From: an uncultured SAR86 cluster bacterium
GTDB lineage: Bacteria > Pseudomonadota > Gammaproteobacteria > Magnimaribacterales > AG-339-G14
Length of the DNA stretch: 64,000 bases
Direction: 5' to 3'
NCBI GenBank assembly: GCA_902587545.1
Contig: CACILL010000001.1
Coordinates: 248,001 to 312,000, forward strand
Translations under genes and position numbers: made by a program
Notes under the pieces: generated by a model
Seen by the model: the letters and a program-made list of their open reading frames with translations, nothing else
Databases searched by the model: none
Told to the model about the DNA's origin: nothing
Part shown: piece after piece, positions 50,301 through 57,921 of the stretch
Layout of the letters: the number at the start of each line of letters is the position of its first letter
Position numbering within the stretch: the first letter of the stretch is position 1

Positions 50301-50446
50301 GGGATGAATTTGATGTGTCTTTATCAGTTTACAACTTAACAGATGAAATGCCTCCTTTCACTGTTTGGGAAATGAACTATGACCCTAATACTCATAGCCC
50401 ATTAGGAAGGTTCATTAAAGCTGGCTTCACATACAGAATGCAATAA
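47309..50446 (+). CDS. Large TonB-dependent receptor
   Basis: This 1045-residue outer-membrane receptor has a signal peptide (LFASLSFAQ) and a plug domain: VTVIGSLIKGT, VELIKMVPGSSGVDG, INMRGLGTQRTLVLINGKR, LHDLPMAALSRIEILKEGAAATYGSDAIAGVVNF. The ~900-residue barrel ends KAGFTYRMQ. Size and plug resemble the large receptors abundant in marine gammaproteobacteria and sphingomonads that import oligosaccharides, peptides or cobalamin-like substrates rather than ferric siderophores. SD is very strong (AGGGGGG), suggesting high expression. The substrate is unknown. Confidence 0.9.
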   Translation: MFKKLFVKGIFLSLFASLSFAQDEQVTVIGSLIKGTPIDTGSPISTFSADEITAQGNLNIVELIKMVPGSSGVDGEANQFGSNGAEGVSNINMRGLGTQRTLVLINGKRQVTVPTRSGANRSVNLHDLPMAALSRIEILKEGAAATYGSDAIAGVVNFITDSNFEGLRVNFSGKGIPNAEDNLAREFSITYGTQLNDGTNFLLSTAFQGKPELRAQNTDYATQTFANNDVGGWSSIGNPATFIYKNGAPGNVAAGLGGAAFISDPGCNRAGGYQQLLGSPLGTSVEAHKEFGGICRYQYTYFDNVQEEQENTQLWMEFNGEINNNDFHVEFAYGNTNVPHYATSPAYPPNDPNSSAVPNIHPALQALYTQHPTFAEALKDTNYYGDGTNQATAHVLRTRAIGAVGNQYGNSTGAEIEKREYDTYRFAFNFEGELAAGIDYSAGLNYSRSEGTSTFSDTQRGKYYAALFGYGGPNCNFEVQAFGNSATGVAALAPTLKNLDTGATVVASLTDVARPAGCLWLNPFSNAIEHANQNYYGNNNPFNDDDQVAGTSVGERVGKNPLYLEAQKNDPALIRYLLDRGQVETQSSLLTADFTMQGLMGSLGGGDAAWAFGYERREYKMDQSLPANPGATATNAKTNIFDGNLYPCSNPSLNATKAGRDSCASNPVGLFMFLAPVFARDDSQEVDSLFAEFALPITDDFDMQLALRYEDYGTVDSVDPKVVMRWSPTDDLTLRFTGQTTFRAPHPDEVSNVRYTQLSFTSQTGAFKAVDISGNANLDPEEATTFNIGAITDFGTDNWTATVDYYKFEFDNPIIFENHQQLANAYEDKAGTGSKALVQSQIFGPGNVNDGTFSAAEIGRIQANFINGPKTETDGLDVFVKYESDYANGVISAGVEANYVIDYSVDKYMKGAIVIADAYECAGYFNIENTCRSMPDLKAKAFLNYKTDAHNFYGAINYVSSYQDRRKTNAGCGKTLVGGVCTEIAPHTTVDATYTYSWDEFDVSLSVYNLTDEMPPFTVWEMNYDPNTHSPLGRFIKAGFTYRMQ

Positions 50447-50460
50447 AAAACATTTTTGTG

Positions 50461-50494
50461 AAAAAAAAGCCTCTGTTTACAGAGGCTTTTTTTT
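50461..50494. terminator. Bidirectional intrinsic terminator
   Basis: AAAAAAAAGCCTCTG-TTTA-CAGAGGCTTTTTTTT is a perfect 15-base stem with a four-base loop. T-runs occur on both strands, so it serves the TonB receptor and the convergent tesA, whose stop codon overlaps its end. Confidence 0.95.
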
Positions 50495-51119
50495 ATTTCA
50501 AAACGTCTAGTAATTCTTGTCTTATTTGATTTGCAATTATAGGTTGTGCATTAGCGTTTGGATGGATTCCATCGAGCTGCATTAATTGTTTTCTCAAGGC
50601 AACTTCTTGAAGCAAAAAAGAGAGCAACTTCAGGTTATTTTCTTCTGCTATTTCAGGATAAATACTCTCAAAAGCTTGTACATAATTTTTTCCATAATTT
50701 GGTGGAATTCTAATTTGCATAATGATTGGGGTAGACCTTGCTTTTAAGCATTCGTCTATTATTTTGTTTAAATTGGATTTAATTTGTTTTATTGGATATC
50801 CCCTTAAGGCATCGTTACCCCCGAGTTCGATCAAGACGAGATCTGGAGTATATTGATCTAAATCATTTTTAATTCTAGACAATCCTCCTATAGTAGTATC
50901 TCCAGAAATACTTGAATTGATGATCTCTATATCAAAGCTATCTCTTTTTAAAGAAGTCTCCAATAATCTTACCCAATTTTCAGATTCTTTAATTCCATAG
51001 CCGGCTGAAATACTATCTCCTAAAATCAAAAGCTTCTTTGTTTCTGCAATGATAGAATAAGAAGAAGTTAAAAATAATACTAAAATTATTTTTAATCCGT
51101 ATTTTTCTAAAAAATTCAT
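50493..51119 (-). CDS. tesA: Multifunctional acyl-CoA thioesterase/lysophospholipase TesA
   Basis: TesA (208 residues) is a periplasmic SGNH hydrolase. It has a signal peptide (IILVLFLTSSYSIIAE), block I LGDSISAGYG with the nucleophile Ser, GGND in ELGGNDALRGY, and block V DGIHPNANAQ with the Asp-His pair. It diverges three bases from the ABC ATPase gene, exactly the E. coli tesA-ybbA-ybbP arrangement. Confidence 0.95.
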   Translation of the reverse strand: MNFLEKYGLKIILVLFLTSSYSIIAETKKLLILGDSISAGYGIKESENWVRLLETSLKRDSFDIEIINSSISGDTTIGGLSRIKNDLDQYTPDLVLIELGGNDALRGYPIKQIKSNLNKIIDECLKARSTPIIMQIRIPPNYGKNYVQAFESIYPEIAEENNLKLLSFLLQEVALRKQLMQLDGIHPNANAQPIIANQIRQELLDVLK

Positions 51120-51122
51120 TCA

Positions 51123-51782
51123 ATGATTATAGAAGCAAGAAATTTGTCAAAAAAGGTTATTTTCAATGATCAAGAAATAGTCATTCTAGACGATATCAAT
51201 CTCAAAGTAAGTGCTTCTTCTTCTTTAGCAGTAATAGGGCCCTCTGGCTCAGGAAAATCTACTCTTTTGGGTATTTTAGCCGGCCTTGATTCGCCAAGTT
51301 CTGGGGAAATATTTATCAATCAAAAACCTCTTCATAGTTTATCTGAAGATGCTCGAGCAAAAATTAGAAAAGACTCCGTTGCATTTGTTTTTCAGAACTT
51401 TGAACTTTTAGCAGGCCTCAATGCTTTGGAAAATGTGATGCTCCCTATAGAGCTAAAAGGTAAGAAAAATGCAAGAGACATTGCAGAAACTTACCTAGAA
51501 AAAGTAGGTATGAAAAATCGCTTGATGCACTATCCTCAACAACTTTCTGGAGGAGAGCAACAAAGAGTAGCTATAGCTCGAGCTTTTGCTTGTGAAGCCG
51601 ATGTATTATTCTGCGATGAACCAACTGGAAATTTAGATTCCAGTAACAGCGAGCTGATCGCCAATCTTATCTTTGATGCTTTTATGGAATCCTCAAGTGC
51701 ATTGGTTATTGTTACTCATGACATTTCCTTAGCAAATAAATGCGATCAAAAAATAGAGCTAGTTGATGGTAAAGTCTTATGA
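51123..51782 (+). CDS. ybbA: ABC transporter ATPase, YbbA-like
   Basis: This 219-residue ATPase of the LolD/MacB group has Walker A GPSGSGKSTLL, Q-loop FVFQNFELL, signature LSGGEQQRVAIARA, Walker B VLFCDEPTGNLD and the switch His in IVTHD. It overlaps the permease gene by four bases. The gene next to tesA in E. coli has the same identity. The transported substrate of this type is not established. Confidence 0.93.
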   Translation: MIIEARNLSKKVIFNDQEIVILDDINLKVSASSSLAVIGPSGSGKSTLLGILAGLDSPSSGEIFINQKPLHSLSEDARAKIRKDSVAFVFQNFELLAGLNALENVMLPIELKGKKNARDIAETYLEKVGMKNRLMHYPQQLSGGEQQRVAIARAFACEADVLFCDEPTGNLDSSNSELIANLIFDAFMESSSALVIVTHDISLANKCDQKIELVDGKVL

Positions 51783-54217
51783 CAATTTTTTCATTAGCAA
51801 CAAAGATTTTCCTTAGAGAATTTAGATCAGGACAACTTATCCTGATGTTCTTTTCTTTATCCTTAGCGGTAGGTATTGTTGCTTCTATTACCTTCTTTAC
51901 TGATCGTCTGGATGGCTCCTTGATGATGGAATCAAAGCAATTTTTAGGAGGCGATTTAAAATATGAATCTGATACACCTATTGATGAATCTTCATTCCCA
52001 ATTGGAAATTACTCTTATGCTAGTATTTATGAATTTGGCTCAGTGCTGGGCTCATCCAAAAAATTTCAACTTGCTTCCGTAAAATCGGTCACCCCACCCT
52101 ATCCTTTAATTGGTGAATTTGAAATTCTAAAAAAATATGATGAACGAGTTTTGGAAACCAATCCACCTAGACCAGGACAAGTTTGGTTAGATACTCGTTT
52201 GGCCAATCTCTTGGAAGTGACGATTAATGACATCATTAATATTGGTGAAAAAGACTTTTCCATAAGCGGAATCATTCTTGCTGAATCGGATAGAGGTGCT
52301 GGATCTTTTGCTTTTGCTCCAAAAGCCATTATGAATTCATCTGACCTTGAGCAAGCAAACGTGATTCAACCTGGCTCAAGGGTAAGATATTCATATGTCT
52401 TTGTTGGATCACAGGAAGTGATAAAATTATTAGAAAATTTCTTTCAATCCAAAAAAAAACCAGGAGATGAAATCACTACTCCGGGTAACGAAACTAGTCC
52501 TTTAGGCAGAGCGATCAAAAGAGCCTCGAATTTTTTTCTATTGGGCGCTTTATTAGCAATCATTTTATCCTCATTAGCCATAGCTATATGCTCTTTGCAG
52601 TTCACCAGGAGGCATGTGGACTATGTTGCTATTTTTAAGGCTTTAGGATTATCTCCAGTTGAAATAAGAAACACCTACTTACTTATTTTCAGTTTGATTG
52701 CTCTATTTTCTTTTTTAACAGGTATATTTTTAGGTTGGCTGGTTCAGCTATCGTTTATGAACCTTTTGAAAGATTATTTCCCTTCAAATTTACCTTTGCC
52801 AGGGTTGGATCCCTATCTTATTTCGTTGTTAACAGCTTTCTTATGTTTAATGGGCTTTGCTTATCCAATATTAAGAAATCTCTTCAACCTTTCACCTAAT
52901 GTCATTTTGAGAAAATCTGAGAAAAATTTGAATGCTTTTGATTCCTCATTTTATATAGTCGCCGGTTTATCAGCCTTTTATGTACTTTTGATATTTTTTA
53001 TTAAGGATTTTTATTTAACTAATATCATATTCTTTTCAATCCTGATCTTTAGTGGAATTATTTTTGCCTTCATTTATGGCATCTTTCATTTTATAAAACC
53101 TTTGGGACTTAACCCTCTTAAGCCAATGAAGATGCTTGCTTTTGAGCTTAGCAGAAGAAAACTTTTCAATTCTATGCAAATCGTGGCAATAACTGTTGCC
53201 GTTGCGCTCAGCTTGGTAGCCTACTCTGCCTCAACAAATTTGGTTGGATCATGGAAAAGTTCTCTCCCAGATAATGCTCCTAACAATCTTTTGTTCAATA
53301 TATACGATGGAGAAAAAGAAAATCTTGTTGAGTTTTTGAAGATGAATAAAATATCAGTGCAGCCATTGTTTCCGGTTACAAGTGCAAGATTTCAAAGATT
53401 GGATTCAAAAAAAGAAATTGATCGTACTTTCAACTTCACTTGGATGGATAAACTTCCAGAAGGCAATGAAGTCATTGCTGGGAAATGGTTTGAGAATGAA
53501 AATAATGGAATTTCAATTTCATCTGAAATATCAGAAAGATATGAGTTGCAGGTTAACGATCAGATTGTTATTGATATTGCAGGTAAAAAGATTAGTAGCT
53601 ACATTCAAAGTATCAGAGAAGTAAATTGGGAAAATTTTAGCCCTAATTTTTTTGCCATTGGCTTTCCAGACGATTTTAAAGAAATCTCTTCAACATTTAT
53701 AACATCCTTCCATATTCCTCAAGAAAAAAAACCTTTATCAACAAAACTAATGAAGACCTTTCCAACGATATCCTACATCTCGTTGGATGCCATCATTTCG
53801 GAGGTTCAATCGATCATCTCAAAAGTTTCACAGGCTTTAAAATTAATCTTGGGTTTAACTCTAATTGCGGGATTGTTTTTAATGTTGGCAACTATCCAAG
53901 AAAGTTTTAAGCAAAGGGAAAAGCAAAACGCAATTCTTAAAACTTTAGGTCTAAATAGAAAAGTCATGCAAAAAAACACTTTTATGGAATACCTATCGAT
54001 TGGATTATTTTCTGGCTTGTTAGGTAGTATGCTTGCTGTGATAACAACATTTTTTATTGAAGAAATAGTTTTTGAAATAAATTCCGAAATATACTGGGAA
54101 GTAACATTTATCGGAGCATTTGGTTCAATTTTAGTAGTTGGAATAATTGCTGCTCTATTTACGTTCTACCTTTCTTCTAAAACTCCAAAAGATGTTCTAA
54201 GAGGCGCAGATGGCTAA
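51779..54217 (+). CDS. ybbP: ABC transporter permease, YbbP-like (FtsX/MacB superfamily)
   Basis: This 812-residue permease has an N-terminal membrane segment, a periplasmic domain, and two blocks of FtsX-like helices (about residues 245-420 and 690-800), the double-FtsX layout of YbbP. Family phrases are SSLAIAICSLQFTRRHVDYVAIFKALGLSP and LMLATIQESFKQREKQNAILKTLGL. It works with the ATPase upstream, likely in envelope lipid or ester-related export together with TesA (context only). Confidence 0.9.
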   Translation: MTIFSLATKIFLREFRSGQLILMFFSLSLAVGIVASITFFTDRLDGSLMMESKQFLGGDLKYESDTPIDESSFPIGNYSYASIYEFGSVLGSSKKFQLASVKSVTPPYPLIGEFEILKKYDERVLETNPPRPGQVWLDTRLANLLEVTINDIINIGEKDFSISGIILAESDRGAGSFAFAPKAIMNSSDLEQANVIQPGSRVRYSYVFVGSQEVIKLLENFFQSKKKPGDEITTPGNETSPLGRAIKRASNFFLLGALLAIILSSLAIAICSLQFTRRHVDYVAIFKALGLSPVEIRNTYLLIFSLIALFSFLTGIFLGWLVQLSFMNLLKDYFPSNLPLPGLDPYLISLLTAFLCLMGFAYPILRNLFNLSPNVILRKSEKNLNAFDSSFYIVAGLSAFYVLLIFFIKDFYLTNIIFFSILIFSGIIFAFIYGIFHFIKPLGLNPLKPMKMLAFELSRRKLFNSMQIVAITVAVALSLVAYSASTNLVGSWKSSLPDNAPNNLLFNIYDGEKENLVEFLKMNKISVQPLFPVTSARFQRLDSKKEIDRTFNFTWMDKLPEGNEVIAGKWFENENNGISISSEISERYELQVNDQIVIDIAGKKISSYIQSIREVNWENFSPNFFAIGFPDDFKEISSTFITSFHIPQEKKPLSTKLMKTFPTISYISLDAIISEVQSIISKVSQALKLILGLTLIAGLFLMLATIQESFKQREKQNAILKTLGLNRKVMQKNTFMEYLSIGLFSGLLGSMLAVITTFFIEEIVFEINSEIYWEVTFIGAFGSILVVGIIAALFTFYLSSKTPKDVLRGADG

Positions 54218-54911
54218 ATCAAGAAACATAATTGCAATAGGTGGAGGTGGCTTTGGGGCAAATCCTGGACAAGGAATCATTGAAGAGTACATTTTAAAGC
54301 AAACCAAAAAAAAGAACCCCAAGATTTGCTTTATTCCCACCGCAACAGGAGATAACGAGGCTTACAAAGTAAATTTTTATTCTACCTTCACAAACTTAGA
54401 TTGTTGCCCTTCTCATCTAGACTTTTTCAAAAGAACTCCGGACTTAAATGATTTAATTCTTAATCAGGATGCGATCTTTGTTGGTGGAGGAAATACCAAA
54501 AGTATGTTGGCTGTTTGGAAAGAATGGGGATTGAATAATATTTTAAAAAAAGCCTACAAAAATGGAGTTGTAATGAGCGGAGTCAGTGCAGGAGCAATTT
54601 GCTGGTTTCAAAATGGAATAACAGACTCTTGGGCTTCGAGCCTAAAAATAATGCCCTGTTTAAACTTTATAAAAGGGACTTGTTGTCCTCATTATGATGA
54701 AGAACCAGAACGTAGGCCAGCTGTAAAAAAACTTTTACAAAACAATAAAACAAAGGATATTTTTGCTGTAGACGGAGGCGCAGCTCTTCATATCAAAGAT
54801 GAAAAAATTTTTAAATCTGTAGTTTTTAGGAACGAAAAAAGTAGCTACCTTGTCTCATACGATGGAAAGAAAATAAATGAAAAAAGTTTCAAAAAAATTA
54901 AACTTATTTAG
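54210..54911 (+). CDS. Peptidase S51 family protein (peptidase E-like)
   Basis: This 233-residue protein has the S51 serine nucleophile motif GVSAGAICWF near residue 129, a glutamine amidotransferase-like fold, and the preceding VGGGNTKSML. The family includes alpha-aspartyl dipeptidase (PepE) and cyanophycinase. Its length and GGGGFGANPGQGIIEEYIL start fit the YgaJ/PepE-like subgroup. It overlaps ybbP by eight bases. The exact substrate is unknown. Confidence 0.85.
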   Translation: MAKSRNIIAIGGGGFGANPGQGIIEEYILKQTKKKNPKICFIPTATGDNEAYKVNFYSTFTNLDCCPSHLDFFKRTPDLNDLILNQDAIFVGGGNTKSMLAVWKEWGLNNILKKAYKNGVVMSGVSAGAICWFQNGITDSWASSLKIMPCLNFIKGTCCPHYDEEPERRPAVKKLLQNNKTKDIFAVDGGAALHIKDEKIFKSVVFRNEKSSYLVSYDGKKINEKSFKKIKLI

Positions 54912-54950
54912 TAAGATTCACTAAATAACAAAATACAAATTGGAAAAAAA

Positions 54951-55361
54951 ATGCTTAAAAATTTAACGCTTCTAACAACTCTTTTTCTTTCTTTTTTTAC
55001 TTTTTCTATGGGTCATCTTGATCACGAAAAAGGTCTTCACCCGGTAGCTAAGTCAGGTCAAATGATTGTCACTTACCAAGGAGATTGTTCTAAAGGAGAT
55101 GCAACGAAAGCTATGCAACTGATAGATAAAATAATTGCCTATGAAAAGAAAAACAGTCCTATAAAATATTCGTCAGCGCCTGGAACTTGGTCTGATAATT
55201 CCATTGGAGCAGTTGATTTGCATGACTCTGAAGATGCTATGAACAAAGCTTTTGATTGGCAATCTGGTGATAAAAAATGGTCAAATATGTTTGATGGAAT
55301 TGCAAAAGCTTGCGGGATAACAACTGATGATTTCGATATCAAAATAATGAAAGCTAAATAG
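54951..55361 (+). CDS. Exported protein of unknown function
   Basis: A 136-residue protein with a signal peptide (LTLLTTLFLSFFTFSMG) and a His-containing mature start HLDHEKGLHP. I do not recognise a family. Two cysteines (GDCSKG and KACGI) could pair in the periplasm. Predicted alternating alpha/beta segments and the following DUF1330 gene could suggest a dimeric alpha/beta-barrel relative, but this is a guess. Confidence 0.75.
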   Translation: MLKNLTLLTTLFLSFFTFSMGHLDHEKGLHPVAKSGQMIVTYQGDCSKGDATKAMQLIDKIIAYEKKNSPIKYSSAPGTWSDNSIGAVDLHDSEDAMNKAFDWQSGDKKWSNMFDGIAKACGITTDDFDIKIMKAK

Positions 55362-55373
55362 AGCTATTTTATA

Positions 55374-55676
55374 ATGAAAAAAAGTAACGATAAAAAGGGA
55401 TATTGGGTTGCTAAAGCAAATGTAAATTCTCCAGAAAAACAACAAAATTACGGAAAATTAGCAGAAGCAGTGCTTGAAAAGTTTAAAGGAAAATTCCTCA
55501 TTAGGGGCGGTCGTCAAGTTACTAAGGAAGGTGAAGAATACATGAGAAATGTTGTGGTTGAGTTCCCTTCTTATAAAGACGCCATTGATGCTTACGAAAG
55601 CAAAGAATACCAAGATGCATTAAAAGTTTTAGATGGTGGAGCTGAAAGGCTATATGCTGTGGTTGAAGGCTACTAA
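55374..55676 (+). CDS. DUF1330 family protein
   Basis: This 100-residue cytoplasmic protein has the DUF1330 pattern: GYWVAKANV at the start, KFKGKFLIRGGR, RNVVVEFPSYKDAIDAYESKEYQDAL and a C-terminal LYAVVEGY. The fold is a dimeric ferredoxin-like alpha/beta barrel. No biochemical role is known for the family. It follows the exported protein by 12 bases. Confidence 0.9.
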   Translation: MKKSNDKKGYWVAKANVNSPEKQQNYGKLAEAVLEKFKGKFLIRGGRQVTKEGEEYMRNVVVEFPSYKDAIDAYESKEYQDALKVLDGGAERLYAVVEGY

Positions 55677-55695
55677 ATAAATTCAAAAACTAAAA

Positions 55696-55854
55696 ATGTT
55701 CTACTTTCTTCTTCTTGCATGGCTTATGGCATCCTATATGGCTTTGTTTTCTTCAAGGATGAAAGATAGTCCTTTGAAGCCTTACGGATGGTCAATATGG
55801 TTTGTTGTTACAGTGATTGTTTTAGGAAGTTTGATAAGTGAGTGGGTAAGGTAA
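55696..55854 (+). CDS. Small two-helix membrane protein
   Basis: This 52-residue ORF is too short for the track. It reads MFYFLLLAWLMASYMALFSSRMKDSP and ends WFVVTVIVLGSLISEWVR, so it has two membrane segments joined by a short basic loop. Start ATG and stop fit the gap between the DUF1330 gene (19 bases) and the thioesterase gene (4 bases). I do not recognise a family. Confidence 0.7.
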   Translation: MFYFLLLAWLMASYMALFSSRMKDSPLKPYGWSIWFVVTVIVLGSLISEWVR

Positions 55855-55858
55855 AAAA

Positions 55859-56275
55859 ATGCAAAACGATGAAAAATTAAAAAGATTTACTAAAGAATTC
55901 TTCGGCAAGTCTATGGAATTTCTCAGTCTTAAATATGTTGAATCAACTGAGGATGAAATGATTTTTTCTTGTGAATTTAAAGAAGAATGCTCCAATCCTA
56001 TGGGATCTGTCCAAGGGGGGATGATAACCGCTGCATTAGATGATGCTACATCTGCTGCAATGATTTCGGGTTATGACGAAAAGAAAGCTCCCATGACTAC
56101 GGATTTACATGTCCTGTTTCATAGACCTTTGGCGGTAGGTCCTGCAAAAATGAAAGTCAAAATAATAAAATTAGGAAGAAGCAGCGCTACCTCAGAAGGT
56201 AGGATTTATAACCAAGAAGATAAACTGGTCGCAACTCTTCTTCACACTGCACAACCAGTAGACAGGCCGAATTAA
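55859..56275 (+). CDS. PaaI-family hotdog thioesterase
   Basis: This 138-residue hotdog-fold protein has the PaaI/YbgC-like catalytic segment NPMGSVQGGMITAALDDATSAAM, where the GG and Asp lie on the central helix, followed by TTDLHVLFHRPLAVGPAKMKVKI. It should hydrolyse acyl- or phenylacyl-CoA. The stop shares TTAA with the convergent MaoC-like gene. Confidence 0.85.
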   Translation: MQNDEKLKRFTKEFFGKSMEFLSLKYVESTEDEMIFSCEFKEECSNPMGSVQGGMITAALDDATSAAMISGYDEKKAPMTTDLHVLFHRPLAVGPAKMKVKIIKLGRSSATSEGRIYNQEDKLVATLLHTAQPVDRPN

Positions 56276-57078
56276 CTGCTAGTTCTCAGCTTGAATATTG
56301 CGATTAGATTTATACTCATGCAGCAGAGTAATGATTTGTCTTCAAAAAGATTCACATTCACATCGATAAATTCATGACCTTTTTTCTCATAGAAATCTTG
56401 AACTGACATTTCAGCAATTAAAGAAGTATTCATTGGTACGGGTCTGTAATTTTGAGATTTTGTTTGTAAATGAACCCAAGGATTCATGAAGGCATTGCCT
56501 GCTAAAATCCAATTAGAACATCCGAGTAAAAAACACAAGTTTGCATATCCAATCTCTTTTGGCTGTAAAATTTTAGGCAATTTCTTTTCGTCAGTAAGAT
56601 ATATCAGTGGTTTATCGCCACCCCAATAAAATTTGAAAGCTTTACAACCCTCTTTTTTTAGCCTCTCCCAAACTTCAAGAGAAGCTAATGGAGCATCATA
56701 ATTGCCTTGAACAATAGGATCGCCTACATAGTCAGGTTCAGAAATGGAGCCGTTTAGAATCTTAGATTCTGCATTAGCTATGATCTTTCCATCTTGATTT
56801 TTTAAAAAAGTGTTTATTTGCCCTTCCTTAAAATCTTCTGACAAAACCTCAAAAGTTTCACCATCGTAAAGGGGGGAAGTTATTTTGCAATTGGCATATC
56901 CCCTCTCCAACCAAGGCTTTCCAAGGTATTCTATTACTGGATGGAGTAAATATGCTGAAACAGTGACACCTGGAACTAATCCGCCTTTAAAGCCATACTC
57001 TTTAGCCAATTCGTCACTATGAATTTGATTTTCAGAATCTGGTGCTGTGTTTAATGCCTTTGCTTGCCAGCTATTCAT
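56272..57078 (-). CDS. MaoC-like (double hotdog) hydratase/dehydratase family protein
   Basis: This 268-residue protein begins with a MaoC-like segment, SENQIHSDELAKEYGFKGGLVPGVTVSAYLLHPV, in which the Asp/His of the R-hydratase active site (D-x4-H) is recognisable as DSENQIH. The second half is a degenerate hotdog. Such proteins hydrate enoyl-CoA or act in fatty-acid breakdown. It faces the PaaI thioesterase and lies just upstream of the membrane protein on the minus strand, but it may not be in the same operon. Confidence 0.75.
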   Translation of the reverse strand: MNSWQAKALNTAPDSENQIHSDELAKEYGFKGGLVPGVTVSAYLLHPVIEYLGKPWLERGYANCKITSPLYDGETFEVLSEDFKEGQINTFLKNQDGKIIANAESKILNGSISEPDYVGDPIVQGNYDAPLASLEVWERLKKEGCKAFKFYWGGDKPLIYLTDEKKLPKILQPKEIGYANLCFLLGCSNWILAGNAFMNPWVHLQTKSQNYRPVPMNTSLIAEMSVQDFYEKKGHEFIDVNVNLFEDKSLLCCMSINLIAIFKLRTSS

Positions 57079-57087
57079 ACTACAAGA

Positions 57088-57921
57088 CTATACTTTAGCT
57101 TTCTCTTTTTGGTAAGAAATTGTCGCTCCCAGGGCTATGGGAAAGATTCCTAGGAAAAATTCTCCAATAAAAATTTGATTGTAGTCTGTGCCGTGAGTAT
57201 AAATTGCAATGAGGTTAAATATTCCTGCAGATGTATAAACAATTCCTGCCGAAAAAAACCAGGCTGAATTTAAAGTTATTACTCCGAAAATAGAAAATAA
57301 AAAAGTTGCTACAAAAAAAGCAGAAAAGTCTCTGAGCAAAGCATTTTGGGCGCTTGAACTAAGCTCATTAAAGACAAATCCAAAATCGGAAGCAGCGCTA
57401 ATCGGTGTGAAAATCCAATTTAAGACTAATCCTAGAATTAAATAGGCATAAATCGTTCCAAGAGTTCTTATAATAAAAGAAAGTTCTCTATCTTTAGATA
57501 TAAGAAAGTAAAAAAGATATCCACCTGCAAATCCTGCAAAACAATGTAAAAATTTTCCAAACAAAGTTCTATTACCACTCAGAATTTCTGTTTGTGTTGT
57601 AAATTCAACCAATAAAAAAAGAGTCAGGCCTGTGATTACAGCTCCTGCTATGGGGTAAAGGTACTTTGTATCAAAAACATACTTCCGCGCGAGACCAGCT
57701 AAAGAAAAAGCTATTGCAAATTCAATAATAATTATTCCATAGAGAATTATTCCAAGCCTTTGAAAATCAAACAAAATAATTTCTAAAGAAGAAAAAAAAC
57801 TTACTGGTAAGTTCATTGATGAAAGCCAAATTATGTTTGCGAATGAGGAAATTGGTGTTGTCAAAGCAACGGTTAAAAGTGCAGCGACGAGCACTGCAAA
57901 AGGATACTTTGCTATTTTCAT
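57088..57921 (-). CDS. Integral membrane protein of unknown function
   Basis: A 277-residue protein with about eight hydrophobic segments (ALLTVALT near the start through GEFFLGIFPIALGATIS near the end) and a cytoplasmic basic tail. No family is recognised. It starts with a four-base overlap (ATGA) with the sugar dehydrogenase upstream and ends nine bases before the MaoC-like gene, so all three may be cotranscribed. Confidence 0.75.
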   Translation of the reverse strand: MKIAKYPFAVLVAALLTVALTTPISSFANIIWLSSMNLPVSFFSSLEIILFDFQRLGIILYGIIIIEFAIAFSLAGLARKYVFDTKYLYPIAGAVITGLTLFLLVEFTTQTEILSGNRTLFGKFLHCFAGFAGGYLFYFLISKDRELSFIIRTLGTIYAYLILGLVLNWIFTPISAASDFGFVFNELSSSAQNALLRDFSAFFVATFLFSIFGVITLNSAWFFSAGIVYTSAGIFNLIAIYTHGTDYNQIFIGEFFLGIFPIALGATISYQKEKAKV

